From the NCBI GenBank assembly GCA_025059545.1, contig JANXDJ010000025.1, forward strand, positions 1 to 18,020: 18,020 nt of DNA, in the 5' to 3' direction. The stretch is from Archaeoglobaceae archaeon. GTDB taxonomy: Archaea; Halobacteriota; Archaeoglobi; Archaeoglobales; Archaeoglobaceae. Of the stretch, positions 6,939-13,777 are shown piece by piece. Position 1 is the first letter of the stretch. Each line of letters begins with the position of its first letter. The notes under the pieces were generated by a model, which had not been told where the DNA came from, did not search any database, and saw only the letters and a list, made by a program, of their open reading frames with translations. The position numbers were made by a program, and so were the translations under genes.

Positions 6939-7021
6939 AATTTTTCCTAATATAGCTAATTTTATCTTTATAATCTATAAAAACGATGACTTTTAGAGTA
7001 ATTTCAAAATTGCAACAAAAA

Positions 7022-7032
7022 CTTTATAAAAT
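7022..7032 (+). promoter_or_regulatory. TATA box of a short transcript
   Basis: CTTTATAAAAT is a near-consensus archaeal TATA box. It faces the downstream stem-loop/mini-ORF, with a predicted start at about 7052. No annotated-size gene lies downstream on this strand before the terminator. Confidence 0.45.
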
Positions 7033-7051
7033 ATCATTAAAGTATAGTATA

Positions 7052-7121
7052 GGGGATGAGAGCCAAGTCGGTGAGGAGCTCTCGAGAAGAGTCATTAAAG
7101 CATAAATCTCTCAATTTTTAA
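7052..7121 (+). other. Candidate short RNA or 21-codon ORF
   Basis: About 25 bases after a good TATA box begins GGGGATGAGAGCC. An ATG at 7056 opens 21 codons (MRAKSVRSSREE..., very basic) ending at 7121. The same stretch can fold into a hairpin: GAGAGC (7058-7063) pairs with GCTCTC (7078-7083) around a 14-base loop. The transcript would end at the AT palindrome 7113-7126. It could be a small RNA or a leaderless micropeptide. It lacks convincing C/D boxes and I do not recognise it. Confidence 0.25.
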
Positions 7122-7126
7122 AAATT
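7113..7126. terminator. Bidirectional AT-palindrome terminator
   Basis: AATTTTTAAAAATT is a perfect 14-base palindrome, followed by another TTTT. It provides oligo-U tracts in both directions, downstream of the short plus-strand transcript and 20 bases beyond the stop of the minus-strand alcohol dehydrogenase gene. Confidence 0.4.
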
Positions 7127-7145
7127 TTAAAAAGTATACCCACAC

Positions 7146-8240
7146 TCAAAAAGCTTCCTTAAATACCTTTAGAGCCTCTTCTCTACTCAAACTCTTTGGA
7201 GCGAAGCGAAAACTAAGATCTTTCATCGCTGAATCTACGAGTAAGTTGAGCTTTTCAGAAGGATCCTCTTTTACAAGTTCCGAAGCTTTTGAAGGCAAAG
7301 AAATATTCTCGATCAAATCTTCGATCCTTTTCACAAGATCTGCAGAACTTCCGAATCCGAGATTCTTTGAAAGCTCTTCAAGCCTATTTTCTGGAATGTA
7401 AGATTTAAGCACTTTTGGCAGGAAAATAGCTATGCTTAAGCTGTGATCAACTTTGAAAATCGTTCCGAAAGCATGAGCCAAAGCATGCACTGCTCCAAGC
7501 TGTGAGTTATTGATCGCAACTCCTGCCATTGTTGCGGAGAGATGCATCTTTGCCCTTGCTTGCATTTCTCCATCAAAAGATTTTTCGAGATTGCTTAGAA
7601 TTAGTTCAACTGCTCTCAATGCAAATATGTCTGATAATTCATTGTGCAGTCTGGTGAGATATGCTTCGATTGCATGAGCCAACGCATCAATCCCAGTGCT
7701 TGCTACAAGCTTCTTGGGCATCTTTTCAACTACTCTATAGTCGAGGATCGTAAGGTCAGGAATGAATTCGAAGTTTATTGCGGAGATCTTTGAGGCACCA
7801 TCTTTCAGCATCACCGCAAGCGTGGCGTCAGCACCACTTCCACTCGTTGTCGGCACCGCTATTAGCTTTGCTTTTCTCTTAAATCCCATTGATTTAAAAT
7901 TCGTCTTTACTTTCACGTCTTTTGGTTCAACGCTAACTTCCATCCCGACTCGCGCAAATTTTGCCAAGTCTATAACGCTTCCACCACCAAGAGCTATGAT
8001 CACCTCAGGATCAACCTTTCTGGCAAATTCCGAGCATTTTATTGCTAAATTAACATCTGGTTCGCCATCGATCTCATCAAAGATTTCTATTTTTTCCGAA
8101 TTCAAATTCTGAAGCAAAAACTCGAGATAACCAAGCTTTCTTAGATTTTTATCTGTGAAAACAAGCGCTCGATTGTATTTCTCAGCTTTAAGACTTTCGA
8201 GAGCTTTTTCGCCGAACTCGATTTTCGGGGCTACGAACAT
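7146..8240 (-). CDS. Iron-containing (group III) alcohol dehydrogenase
   Basis: A 364-residue NAD(P)-dependent oxidoreductase of the iron-ADH/dehydroquinate-synthase-like superfamily, interconverting an alcohol and an aldehyde or ketone in the cytoplasm. Visible motifs are GGGSVIDLAK (85-94, nucleotide binding), VPTTSGSGADAT (129-140), and four metal ligands with exact family spacing: Asp185 and His189 in STGIDALAHAIEAYL, His252 in AVHALAHAFG, and His266. The protein is slightly shorter than the usual 380-390 residues. The ATG at 8240 has an AT-rich TATA-like stretch (8262-8276) about 26 bases upstream, suggesting a leaderless mRNA. It is transcribed divergently from an aldehyde:ferredoxin oxidoreductase, which suggests that its product aldehyde may be the substrate of that enzyme. 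The actual substrate cannot be read from the sequence. Confidence 0.88.
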   Translation of the reverse strand: MFVAPKIEFGEKALESLKAEKYNRALVFTDKNLRKLGYLEFLLQNLNSEKIEIFDEIDGEPDVNLAIKCSEFARKVDPEVIIALGGGSVIDLAKFARVGMEVSVEPKDVKVKTNFKSMGFKRKAKLIAVPTTSGSGADATLAVMLKDGASKISAINFEFIPDLTILDYRVVEKMPKKLVASTGIDALAHAIEAYLTRLHNELSDIFALRAVELILSNLEKSFDGEMQARAKMHLSATMAGVAINNSQLGAVHALAHAFGTIFKVDHSLSIAIFLPKVLKSYIPENRLEELSKNLGFGSSADLVKRIEDLIENISLPSKASELVKEDPSEKLNLLVDSAMKDLSFRFAPKSLSREEALKVFKEAF

Positions 8241-8291
8241 GAGAATTTTTAAATTCTTTCATAATTAAAATTTTTCCATATCGTTCATAGA

Positions 8292-8309
8292 AAGTGATAT
8301 AACTCACTT
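8292..8309. promoter_or_regulatory. Palindromic candidate operator over the AOR promoter
   Basis: AAGTGA (8292-8297) and TCACTT (8304-8309) are perfect inverted arms around TATAAC. The dyad overlies the only TATA-like element (GATATAAC) in front of the oxidoreductase gene, in the 75-base intergenic region shared with the divergent alcohol dehydrogenase. A dimeric regulator bound here would block TBP access. Confidence 0.45.
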
Positions 8310-8333
8310 AGCATAATGATCATTGGTGATCTT

Positions 8334-10166
8334 ATGGGATACATGGGAAAAATTCTGAAAGTGAATTTGAGCGAGGGAAGTGTAAAGGAAGAGAAAACAG
8401 ACATGGAAATTGCAAAGAAATACCTTGGAGGAAAGGGTTATGCTTTAAGACTCCTCTACGATTATCTTCTTGAATACGAAAAGCTTGGAGTTTCTGCAAG
8501 AGACATCGATGCATTTAGTGAAGAAAACGTTCTCATTTTTGCCACTGGTCCAGCAACTGGCATTGCAGGCTTTCCTGAGTCTGGAAGGTATCATGTAATG
8601 GCTTTAAAAAGTCCTCTTACTGGAAGCGTCGCTTCTGCGAACAGCGGTGGGAAGTTTGGACCTTTCATCAAATTTGCCGGCTACGATGCAATTGTCCTGG
8701 AAGGTAAAAGCGAGGAACCAGTTTATCTCCAAGTGAGCGAAGATGGGGCAGAAATTAAATGTGCGAAGAAACTCTGGGGTCTAAATGTTTTCGATACGAC
8801 TAAGACTTTGGCTAATGGCGGAAGTGTTGCATGTATAGGTCCTGCGGGAGAAAATCTCGTGCATTTCGCTGCGATCATGAATGAAGAGCATAGAGCAGCC
8901 GGTAGAACTGGAGTAGGAGCGGTGATGGGCTCAAAGAAGTTGAAAGCTATTGCTGTTTCTGGCAAGAAGAAACCTGAGCCGATTAAAGCTGAAGAATTCA
9001 AGCAAGCGTCAAAAGAAGCTTTAGAAAAAATTAAAGCAAACCCAGTAACAGGCACGGGTCTGGGAAGGTATGGGACAGCAGTGCTCGTGAACGTGATCAA
9101 CAACGCAGGCGGATTGCCATTCAAGAATTGGCAAAAAGCTTACAACGAAAAGGCAGAGGAGATCAGCGGAGAAAGACTTGCTAAGGAGTTTTTAAGGAAA
9201 AGAGTGGCTTGTTGGGGATGTAGCATTGGCTGTGGTAGGGCTACAGAAGTTAAAGAAGGATTCTTCAAAATCCTGAATACCGAAGGTCCTGAGTATGAGA
9301 GCATTTGGGCTCTCGGAAACGACACCGCGGTGATGCAGCTTGAAGCGATCATAAAAGCAAACCATCTCTGCGACGAACTTGGAATGGACACGATCACAAT
9401 GGGCTCAACAATTGCATGTGCGATGGAGTTATACGAAAAGGGTTATGTGAAGCAAGAGGACTTGCAAGGCTTGGATCTGTCATTTGGAAATGCCTCAGCA
9501 TTGGTTGATGCAGTATGGAGAACCGCATATAAAGTTGGCTTTGGAAAATATCTTGCCCTCGGCAGTAAAAGGCTTTCGGAGCTATTTGGAGCTCCAGAGC
9601 TTTCTATGAGCGTAAAAGGCTTGGAAATGCCTGCCTACGATCCAAGGGCGATCAAAGGCATTGGGTTGAATTACGCTACCGCAAATAGGGGCGGATGCCA
9701 TGTTACTGGTTATACAGTCGCTCCAGAGATCACAGGCTTTCCAACAAAGCTTGATCCGCTGAAGTATGAGGGGAAGGCGGAATGGGTTAAGATCTTCCAA
9801 GACTTCACCTCTGTTGTGAATTCGACTGTAAACTGCTTATTCACAACATTTGCATTGGGTGCTGGAGACTATGCGAAGCTTCTGTCAGCAGTTACTGGAT
9901 GGGAAATTAGCGAGGCTCAGCTAATGAAAATAGGAGAAAGGACCTACAATCTCGAAAGGCTGGTAATGAGTAAATTTGGATTCGATGGCAAAGATGACAC
10001 ATTACCAAAGAGATTGTTCACGGAACCATTGCAAGATGGCGTAGCCAAAGGGCAAGTGATGGATCTGCAAAGCTTTGAGAAGATGAAGGAGGAATACTAT
10101 AAGCTACGTGGCTGGATCAATGGAGTACCAACGAAGGAAAAATTGAAAGAATTGGAGATTCCCTAA
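8334..10166 (+). CDS. Aldehyde:ferredoxin oxidoreductase (tungsten AOR family)
   Basis: About 610 residues, full length for the AOR family. It oxidises aldehydes to carboxylic acids (or reduces acids) with ferredoxin, using a bis-pterin tungsten cofactor and one [4Fe-4S] cluster. Numbered from the upstream ATG, the cluster ligands Cys299, Cys302, Cys306 (CWGCSIGC) and Cys507 (STVNCLF) are all present. The cofactor motifs GRTGVGAVMGSKKLKAIAV, NTEGPEYES and AYDPRAIKGIGLNYATANRGG are also present. I prefer the ATG at 8334 (MGYMGKILKVNLSEG) because AORs typically begin this way and GGTGAT sits four bases upstream; the frame also allows an ATG at 8316. It lies between a divergent alcohol dehydrogenase and a co-oriented acyl-CoA ligase, a logical enzyme order. 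Which member of the family (AOR, GOR, WOR-like) it is cannot be told by eye. Confidence 0.92.
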   Translation: MGYMGKILKVNLSEGSVKEEKTDMEIAKKYLGGKGYALRLLYDYLLEYEKLGVSARDIDAFSEENVLIFATGPATGIAGFPESGRYHVMALKSPLTGSVASANSGGKFGPFIKFAGYDAIVLEGKSEEPVYLQVSEDGAEIKCAKKLWGLNVFDTTKTLANGGSVACIGPAGENLVHFAAIMNEEHRAAGRTGVGAVMGSKKLKAIAVSGKKKPEPIKAEEFKQASKEALEKIKANPVTGTGLGRYGTAVLVNVINNAGGLPFKNWQKAYNEKAEEISGERLAKEFLRKRVACWGCSIGCGRATEVKEGFFKILNTEGPEYESIWALGNDTAVMQLEAIIKANHLCDELGMDTITMGSTIACAMELYEKGYVKQEDLQGLDLSFGNASALVDAVWRTAYKVGFGKYLALGSKRLSELFGAPELSMSVKGLEMPAYDPRAIKGIGLNYATANRGGCHVTGYTVAPEITGFPTKLDPLKYEGKAEWVKIFQDFTSVVNSTVNCLFTTFALGAGDYAKLLSAVTGWEISEAQLMKIGERTYNLERLVMSKFGFDGKDDTLPKRLFTEPLQDGVAKGQVMDLQSFEKMKEEYYKLRGWINGVPTKEKLKELEIP

Positions 10167-10230
10167 TTATTTTATTACTCTTTCCTTCACTCAATTTTGC
10201 TAAGCTTAAGCATATTCCTTTTTAGAAGGT

Positions 10231-10243
10231 AAAAGCTTAAATA
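10231..10243 (+). promoter_or_regulatory. TATA box of the acyl-CoA ligase-symporter operon
   Basis: AGCTTAAATATCA is centred about 26 bases upstream of the GTG at 10265, fitting a leaderless mRNA. T-rich TTATTTTATTACT just after the AOR stop (from 10168) may end the preceding transcript, so the two genes are probably separately transcribed. Confidence 0.45.
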
Positions 10244-10264
10244 TCAGGATTATACTCTCTTTGC

Positions 10265-11488
10265 GTGAATAAGGACATATACTTGAAAAGGCAGGAGATC
10301 GAAGAGCTCAAACTTAGGAGGTTGAAGAACACACTAAAATATGTATACGAGAATTGTCAGTTCTACAGAAAGCTTTTTGAAGGGATAAACTTGGACAGAA
10401 TAACACCAGAGACTATTTCGAGGCTTCCATTCACTACAAAGCAAGATCTCCGAAATGCTTACCCGTTGAAAATGAGCTGTGTGCCTAAGGAAAAAATAGT
10501 GCGAATTCAGATGAGTGGTGGAACCACAGGACAGCCTGTAATAGTGCCATATACAAGAAAAGACGTTGTTCACTGGAAGGAAATGATGCTGAGAGCATTT
10601 CAGCTTGCAGAGATCTCTTCAAGAGATGTAATTCAGATCACTCCTGCCTTTGGATTGTGGAATGGTGGTTTTGGCTTCCACTTTGCAGCAGATGAAATAA
10701 ATGCTTTCGTAATTCCAATTGGAGCGGGGAACACGAGAAATCAGATTCGCTTCATGCTTGATTTCTCCACAACCGTGCTCTGTGCAACTGCAAGCTATCC
10801 GCTTAGAATTGCTGAGGTTGCTGAAGAGCTGGGCTACAAACCTTCCGAACTTCCTGTTGAAAAGATGATCCTTGGAGCGGAGCCATGGAGCGATGAAATG
10901 CGAAAGAGGATCGAGGAGATCTTTGAGGCAAGAACTTACGACATTCCGGGACTAACGGAAATGGGTGGTGTGGGAACTGTTGGCTTCGAATGCCCTCTTC
11001 GTAAGGGCTTGCACATGTGGGAAGATAACTACATCGTCGAAGTCGTTGATCCGAAGACAGGCGAAGTTCTTGATGAGGGTGAAGAAGGAGAGCTCGTTTA
11101 CACTGCAATAAACAGAGAAGCGATGCCATTGATAAGATATAGAAGTGGTGAGATCTCAGAAATTGTCTCAAAAGAGCGTTGTGAATGTGGAATTGAACAT
11201 TTAACGCTTAAAAGGATCAAGGGGAGAACGGATGATATGATCATACACAGCGGAGCCAAGTTTTATCCAAGCGATGTTGAAAGAATTTTGGCAAGCCATG
11301 GAATTACGCAGTATAAGATCGAAGTTGGTTCGGAAGTTAGAATCCTGTTTGAAGGCGAAAACTCGGTTTTGTCAAAACTGAGAAAAGACTTTCGAGAGTT
11401 CATAGGAATTAACCCCGAGCTTGTTGTTGTTGGTAGGGGAAGCCTTGAGAGGTTTGAAGGTAAAGCGAAGAGGTTGGTGAGGTTATGA
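10265..11488 (+). CDS. Phenylacetate-CoA ligase-family acyl-CoA ligase
   Basis: A 407-residue AMP-forming ligase of the PaaK type, activating a carboxylic acid to its CoA thioester with ATP. Visible motifs are the P-loop MSGGTTGQP (83-91), GAEPW (204-208), the adenine-binding YDIPGLTEMGG (225-235), RYRSGE (291-296), the hinge GRTDDMI (320-326), and a C-terminal EGKAKRLVRL with candidate catalytic lysines 400/402. The length is at the short end of the family. A Cys-x-Cys (306/308) occurs in the small connecting segment, as in several archaeal homologues that may bind a metal there. The GTG start fits a leaderless mRNA. The TGA overlaps the ATG of a membrane micropeptide, which in turn overlaps a symporter, so activation and uptake of the same acid are probably co-expressed. 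Phenylacetate itself is not proven as substrate. Confidence 0.85.
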   Translation: MNKDIYLKRQEIEELKLRRLKNTLKYVYENCQFYRKLFEGINLDRITPETISRLPFTTKQDLRNAYPLKMSCVPKEKIVRIQMSGGTTGQPVIVPYTRKDVVHWKEMMLRAFQLAEISSRDVIQITPAFGLWNGGFGFHFAADEINAFVIPIGAGNTRNQIRFMLDFSTTVLCATASYPLRIAEVAEELGYKPSELPVEKMILGAEPWSDEMRKRIEEIFEARTYDIPGLTEMGGVGTVGFECPLRKGLHMWEDNYIVEVVDPKTGEVLDEGEEGELVYTAINREAMPLIRYRSGEISEIVSKERCECGIEHLTLKRIKGRTDDMIIHSGAKFYPSDVERILASHGITQYKIEVGSEVRILFEGENSVLSKLRKDFREFIGINPELVVVGRGSLERFEGKAKRLVRL

Positions 11489-11574
11489 TAATCGAAACGG
11501 TTTATGGAGCCTCTGTTTTCCTGATCTTTTTGGGGCTTGTTATAGCCTATAGGAAGGCGAGGCGAATGATATGA
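11485..11574 (+). CDS. 29-residue symporter accessory membrane peptide
   Basis: A single-spanning peptide: short N-terminus (MIIETVYG), hydrophobic segment 8-21, then a strongly basic tail (YRKARRMI) that should stay in the cytoplasm. Its ATG overlaps the TGA of the ligase gene (ATGA, 11485-11488), and its TGA overlaps the ATG of the symporter (ATGA, 11571-11574). GGTGAGG (11475-11481) serves as ribosome site. Tiny proteins of this type are known directly upstream of sodium/solute symporters in archaea and bacteria. It probably assembles with or stabilises the carrier, but the sequence alone does not prove this. Confidence 0.7.
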   Translation: MIIETVYGASVFLIFLGLVIAYRKARRMI

Positions 11575-12995
11575 TCCTCGAAGTTTTTATAGCCTATTTA
11601 GTGTTGATGGTAGCTATTGGGATCTACGAGTATCGTAGAACCAGAAATTTGCCAGAATTTTACATTGCGGGTAAAAAGCTCGGAGCTTTTGCGGTCAGTT
11701 TTTCTTTCTTTGCCACCTACTTTAGCACCGCAGCATTTCTTGGCGGTGGTGGCACAGGCTTCTTACTCGGCTTTCAATGGTCTGCCTTTCTTATTTTCTT
11801 CCACATTCTCTTTGCAATTCTCGCTTGGCTTCTCATAGCACCACCGATGAAAAGGATAGCGGATCAACACGGAGTCATGACAATTCCAGAGCTGTTTGGA
11901 AAATCATTTGGAAAGAGCGCTCAAATGATCTGTGCTCTGATAATTCTTTTCTTCTTTGAATTCTACATGGTCTCCATATACAAAGGAGCAGGAAATCTGC
12001 TACAGACTATGCTTTCAATAAGCTATGTCGAAGGTTTGCTCATCACTGCGGTGATCGTGGCAATATATACCGCCATTGGAGGCTTTAGAGCGGTCGTTAC
12101 TACAGACATAATTCAGGGAATTATAATGTTCTTTGGTGCCATTGTGCTATTCTTCTCGGTTTTCATTGTTTTTGGCGGATTTGAAGCCTTGAACACACTG
12201 TCACAGATAAAGCCAGAGCTTTTCGAGTTTGGCAAGCTCGGTCCAAAGCCTGTTGTGGATGCTGGAATGGTTGTGCAGTTCGTTCTAAGCTTAACATTTG
12301 CAATCAGCATCGCACAGCTTTCGAGTCCACAACTCGTGGTGAGATTCATCGCAGCGAAGGATCAGAGAGTTATAGGATACGGCATGATCCTAACTCCGAT
12401 AATCATTGGCATATTTGCTATTTGCGTCTTCAGCATTGGTCCTTTTGGATGGCTTGTTATTCCAAAGGAGGAAATCCCATCCTTTTTGAAAGATGTAGAC
12501 AGAGTTGTGCCTTATATCGCAATGAAAATGCTTCCTGTCGGCGTTAATGCCTTGCTACTGACAGCAATAATCGCCGCAGCGATGTCAACAATAAACTCTC
12601 TTGTCCACGTCTCTGCTACAGCTCTGGTGAGAGATCTGCTTCAGAACTTCATAAAAATTTCTGATTCGAAAGCACTGAAATTGACACGGCTCGCAGTGCC
12701 GATTTTAGCTTTAATCCCTATTGCTTTCGCAGTAAAACCTCCAGACATAATTGTTGGTATAGTTGGAGTTAGTTTCTCGATTATAACCTCCGCATTTCTC
12801 ATCCCGCTTTTGGCATTGCTTTACTCAAAGAGCGTGAATCCTAGAGCAGCTGTAGCTTCGATGATCATCGCTGTTGCTGTTTGCGTAGTTTGGCAGGTAT
12901 ACTTCTATCCAAAGTTCTTCACATACCCCGTAATTCCGGGATTGATCGCTTCAGCAATCACTTACTTCGCTTTCAACCTTAAGAAGAAGCATTAA
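11571..12995 (+). CDS. Sodium:solute symporter (SSS family)
   Basis: A 474-residue integral membrane protein with about 13 hydrophobic segments and the SSS layout. The N-terminal stretch YRRTRNLPEFYIAGKKLG is the family's usual first cytoplasmic loop (D/EFYxAGRxxG), followed by a Gly-rich AFLGGGGTGF segment. Near residues 330-360, AAAMSTINSLVHVSATALVRDL corresponds to the TM8 segment that carries Na+-site Ser/Thr residues. It imports an organic solute with Na+. Translational coupling with the ligase and micropeptide suggests that it brings in the carboxylic acid activated by the ligase. The last 45 bases overlap the 3' end of the convergent DUF371 gene, giving antisense overlap. Confidence 0.9.
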   Translation: MILEVFIAYLVLMVAIGIYEYRRTRNLPEFYIAGKKLGAFAVSFSFFATYFSTAAFLGGGGTGFLLGFQWSAFLIFFHILFAILAWLLIAPPMKRIADQHGVMTIPELFGKSFGKSAQMICALIILFFFEFYMVSIYKGAGNLLQTMLSISYVEGLLITAVIVAIYTAIGGFRAVVTTDIIQGIIMFFGAIVLFFSVFIVFGGFEALNTLSQIKPELFEFGKLGPKPVVDAGMVVQFVLSLTFAISIAQLSSPQLVVRFIAAKDQRVIGYGMILTPIIIGIFAICVFSIGPFGWLVIPKEEIPSFLKDVDRVVPYIAMKMLPVGVNALLLTAIIAAAMSTINSLVHVSATALVRDLLQNFIKISDSKALKLTRLAVPILALIPIAFAVKPPDIIVGIVGVSFSIITSAFLIPLLALLYSKSVNPRAAVASMIIAVAVCVVWQVYFYPKFFTYPVIPGLIASAITYFAFNLKKKH

Positions 12996-13388
12996 TTCTG
13001 TTTTTTTATCTTTTAAAAGTTCTATCATCTCTCTGTTAAGGTCCAAAGCGGACTTATCTGCGGATATTAGCAGCGTTCTTCCGCATATGAACCTGCTTTT
13101 CCTAATCACGATGTCTTTATCATGTTTAAAGCTCAATTTCGGATCTCCAAATCCAAAGATCTTGTCTTTTATTCCATAATCTGGCAAGCTCAATTCAACT
13201 TCGATCTTTGCTCCACTCTTCAGAATCTCCTTTAGCTCTTCTGGAATCTCCGCGATGCTTTTGTTCGCCATAACACCAATGACGCAGTCCGCACGCTTTG
13301 AGATCTCGGGATCTTTGGTGACCTCAAAAGTCGTTCGATGCTTTGCAGTGATATTTGGATGACCAAAAGCGAGAATTTCAAAAATCAT
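12951..13388 (-). CDS. DUF371 family archaeal protein
   Basis: 145 residues, full length for the archaeal DUF371 family. The recognisable start is MIFEILAFGHPNITAKHRTTFEVTK, with the conserved GHPN..A.H.TT..FT pattern, and RADCVIGVMANKS (33-45) follows. The function is unknown. It is a compact alpha/beta cytoplasmic protein without membrane segments. It begins 17 bases after the stop of the Alba gene on the same strand, separated by T-rich sequence that could act as a partial terminator. The ATG at 13388 is a good start at the family's N-terminus. The C-terminal 14 codons lie antisense to the symporter C-terminus, so the two convergent mRNAs share 45 base pairs. Confidence 0.85.
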   Translation of the reverse strand: MIFEILAFGHPNITAKHRTTFEVTKDPEISKRADCVIGVMANKSIAEIPEELKEILKSGAKIEVELSLPDYGIKDKIFGFGDPKLSFKHDKDIVIRKSRFICGRTLLISADKSALDLNREMIELLKDKKTELMLLLKVESEVSDC

Positions 13389-13405
13389 TAAAATAAAATA
13401 AAAAT
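13389..13405 (-). terminator. T-rich spacer after Alba gene (possible partial terminator)
   Basis: On the minus strand the 17 bases between the two genes read mostly ATTTTTATTTTATTTTA. Oligo-T tracts terminate archaeal transcription, so this could lower expression of DUF371 relative to the abundant Alba protein. Confidence 0.35.
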
Positions 13406-13675
13406 TTACTTCCTGTATAAAGTGATCTCAATTGCAGAAACATTAGCTGTGCCTTGCTCACTGCTAACCTGTTCGGTTGAGATCTTTATATCCTTAACAT
13501 CAACATCTGGCAAGAATCTTTTTCTGACGATCTCTGCAACATCTACTGCTCTGCTTATCGCTCTGCCACGAGCCTTTACGGAAACTTCTGAAGCACCGCT
13601 GTTGAACTGCGTCAATACTGCGAGCACGTAATTCATAACCGGCTTGTTCCCAACAAACACCGAATTCTCTGCCAT
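13406..13675 (-). CDS. albA: DNA/RNA-binding protein Alba
   Basis: 89 residues, the normal length. Alba is an abundant archaeal chromatin protein that coats DNA as dimers and also binds RNA; Lys acetylation controls its affinity. The sequence shows [19 protein letters not shown], containing the binding-site lysine of the GxKPxMNYVxA motif. [20 protein letters not shown] is the nucleic-acid-contacting helix, and the C-terminus ends in a strand, [10 protein letters not shown]. The ATG has a strong ribosome site, AGGAGG, 6-7 bases upstream. The promoter has both a BRE-like CGAAAG and a TATA box, fitting high expression. It is divergent from pyrD and followed by DUF371. Unlike most genes here, it uses a leadered mRNA. 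Confidence 0.95.
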   Translation of the reverse strand: MAENSVFVGNKPVMNYVLAVLTQFNSGASEVSVKARGRAISRAVDVAEIVRKRFLPDVDVKDIKISTEQVSSEQGTANVSAIEITLYRK

Positions 13676-13719
13676 TTCTATCCCTCCTTTTTCGTTTTTT
13701 TGCTACAAATATGGGGAGT

Positions 13720-13735
13720 TATATTAATCTTTCGT
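13720..13735 (-). promoter_or_regulatory. BRE/TATA promoter of the Alba gene
   Basis: The minus strand reads CGAAAG then ATTAATATAA, a B-recognition-like element directly before a TATA box. The predicted start near 13697 leaves a leader of about 20 bases containing AGGAGG. Confidence 0.5.
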
Positions 13736-13746
13736 TCTCGATCGAC

Positions 13747-13758
13747 AAACTTATAACT
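13747..13758 (+). promoter_or_regulatory. TATA box of pyrD
   Basis: AAACTTATAACT is centred about 25 bases before the ATG at 13778, implying a leaderless pyrD mRNA. It is back to back with the Alba promoter, with about 20 bases between the two elements. Confidence 0.45.
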
Positions 13759-13777
13759 TCTCGAGATCTCTTCAGCT

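Larger units (their letters stand above)
6939..7145. other. Intergenic region between AAA+ operon and alcohol dehydrogenase
   Basis: AT-rich. It contains a TATA box (7022-7032), a short transcript candidate with a stem-loop (7052-7110) and a palindromic AT terminator (7113-7126), each listed separately. Nothing else was recognised. Confidence 0.5.

Noticed and set aside
7052..7100. Possible C/D box guide RNA after the TATA box
   Set aside because: GGGATGA is a poor C box and no CUGA D or D' box is present at proper spacing.
8723..9397. Long minus-strand frames inside the AOR gene (also those inside the ligase, MATE, pyrD and symporter genes)
   Set aside because: They lie antisense to genes with clear family motifs and have low-quality Ser/Pro-rich translations, so they are shadow frames.
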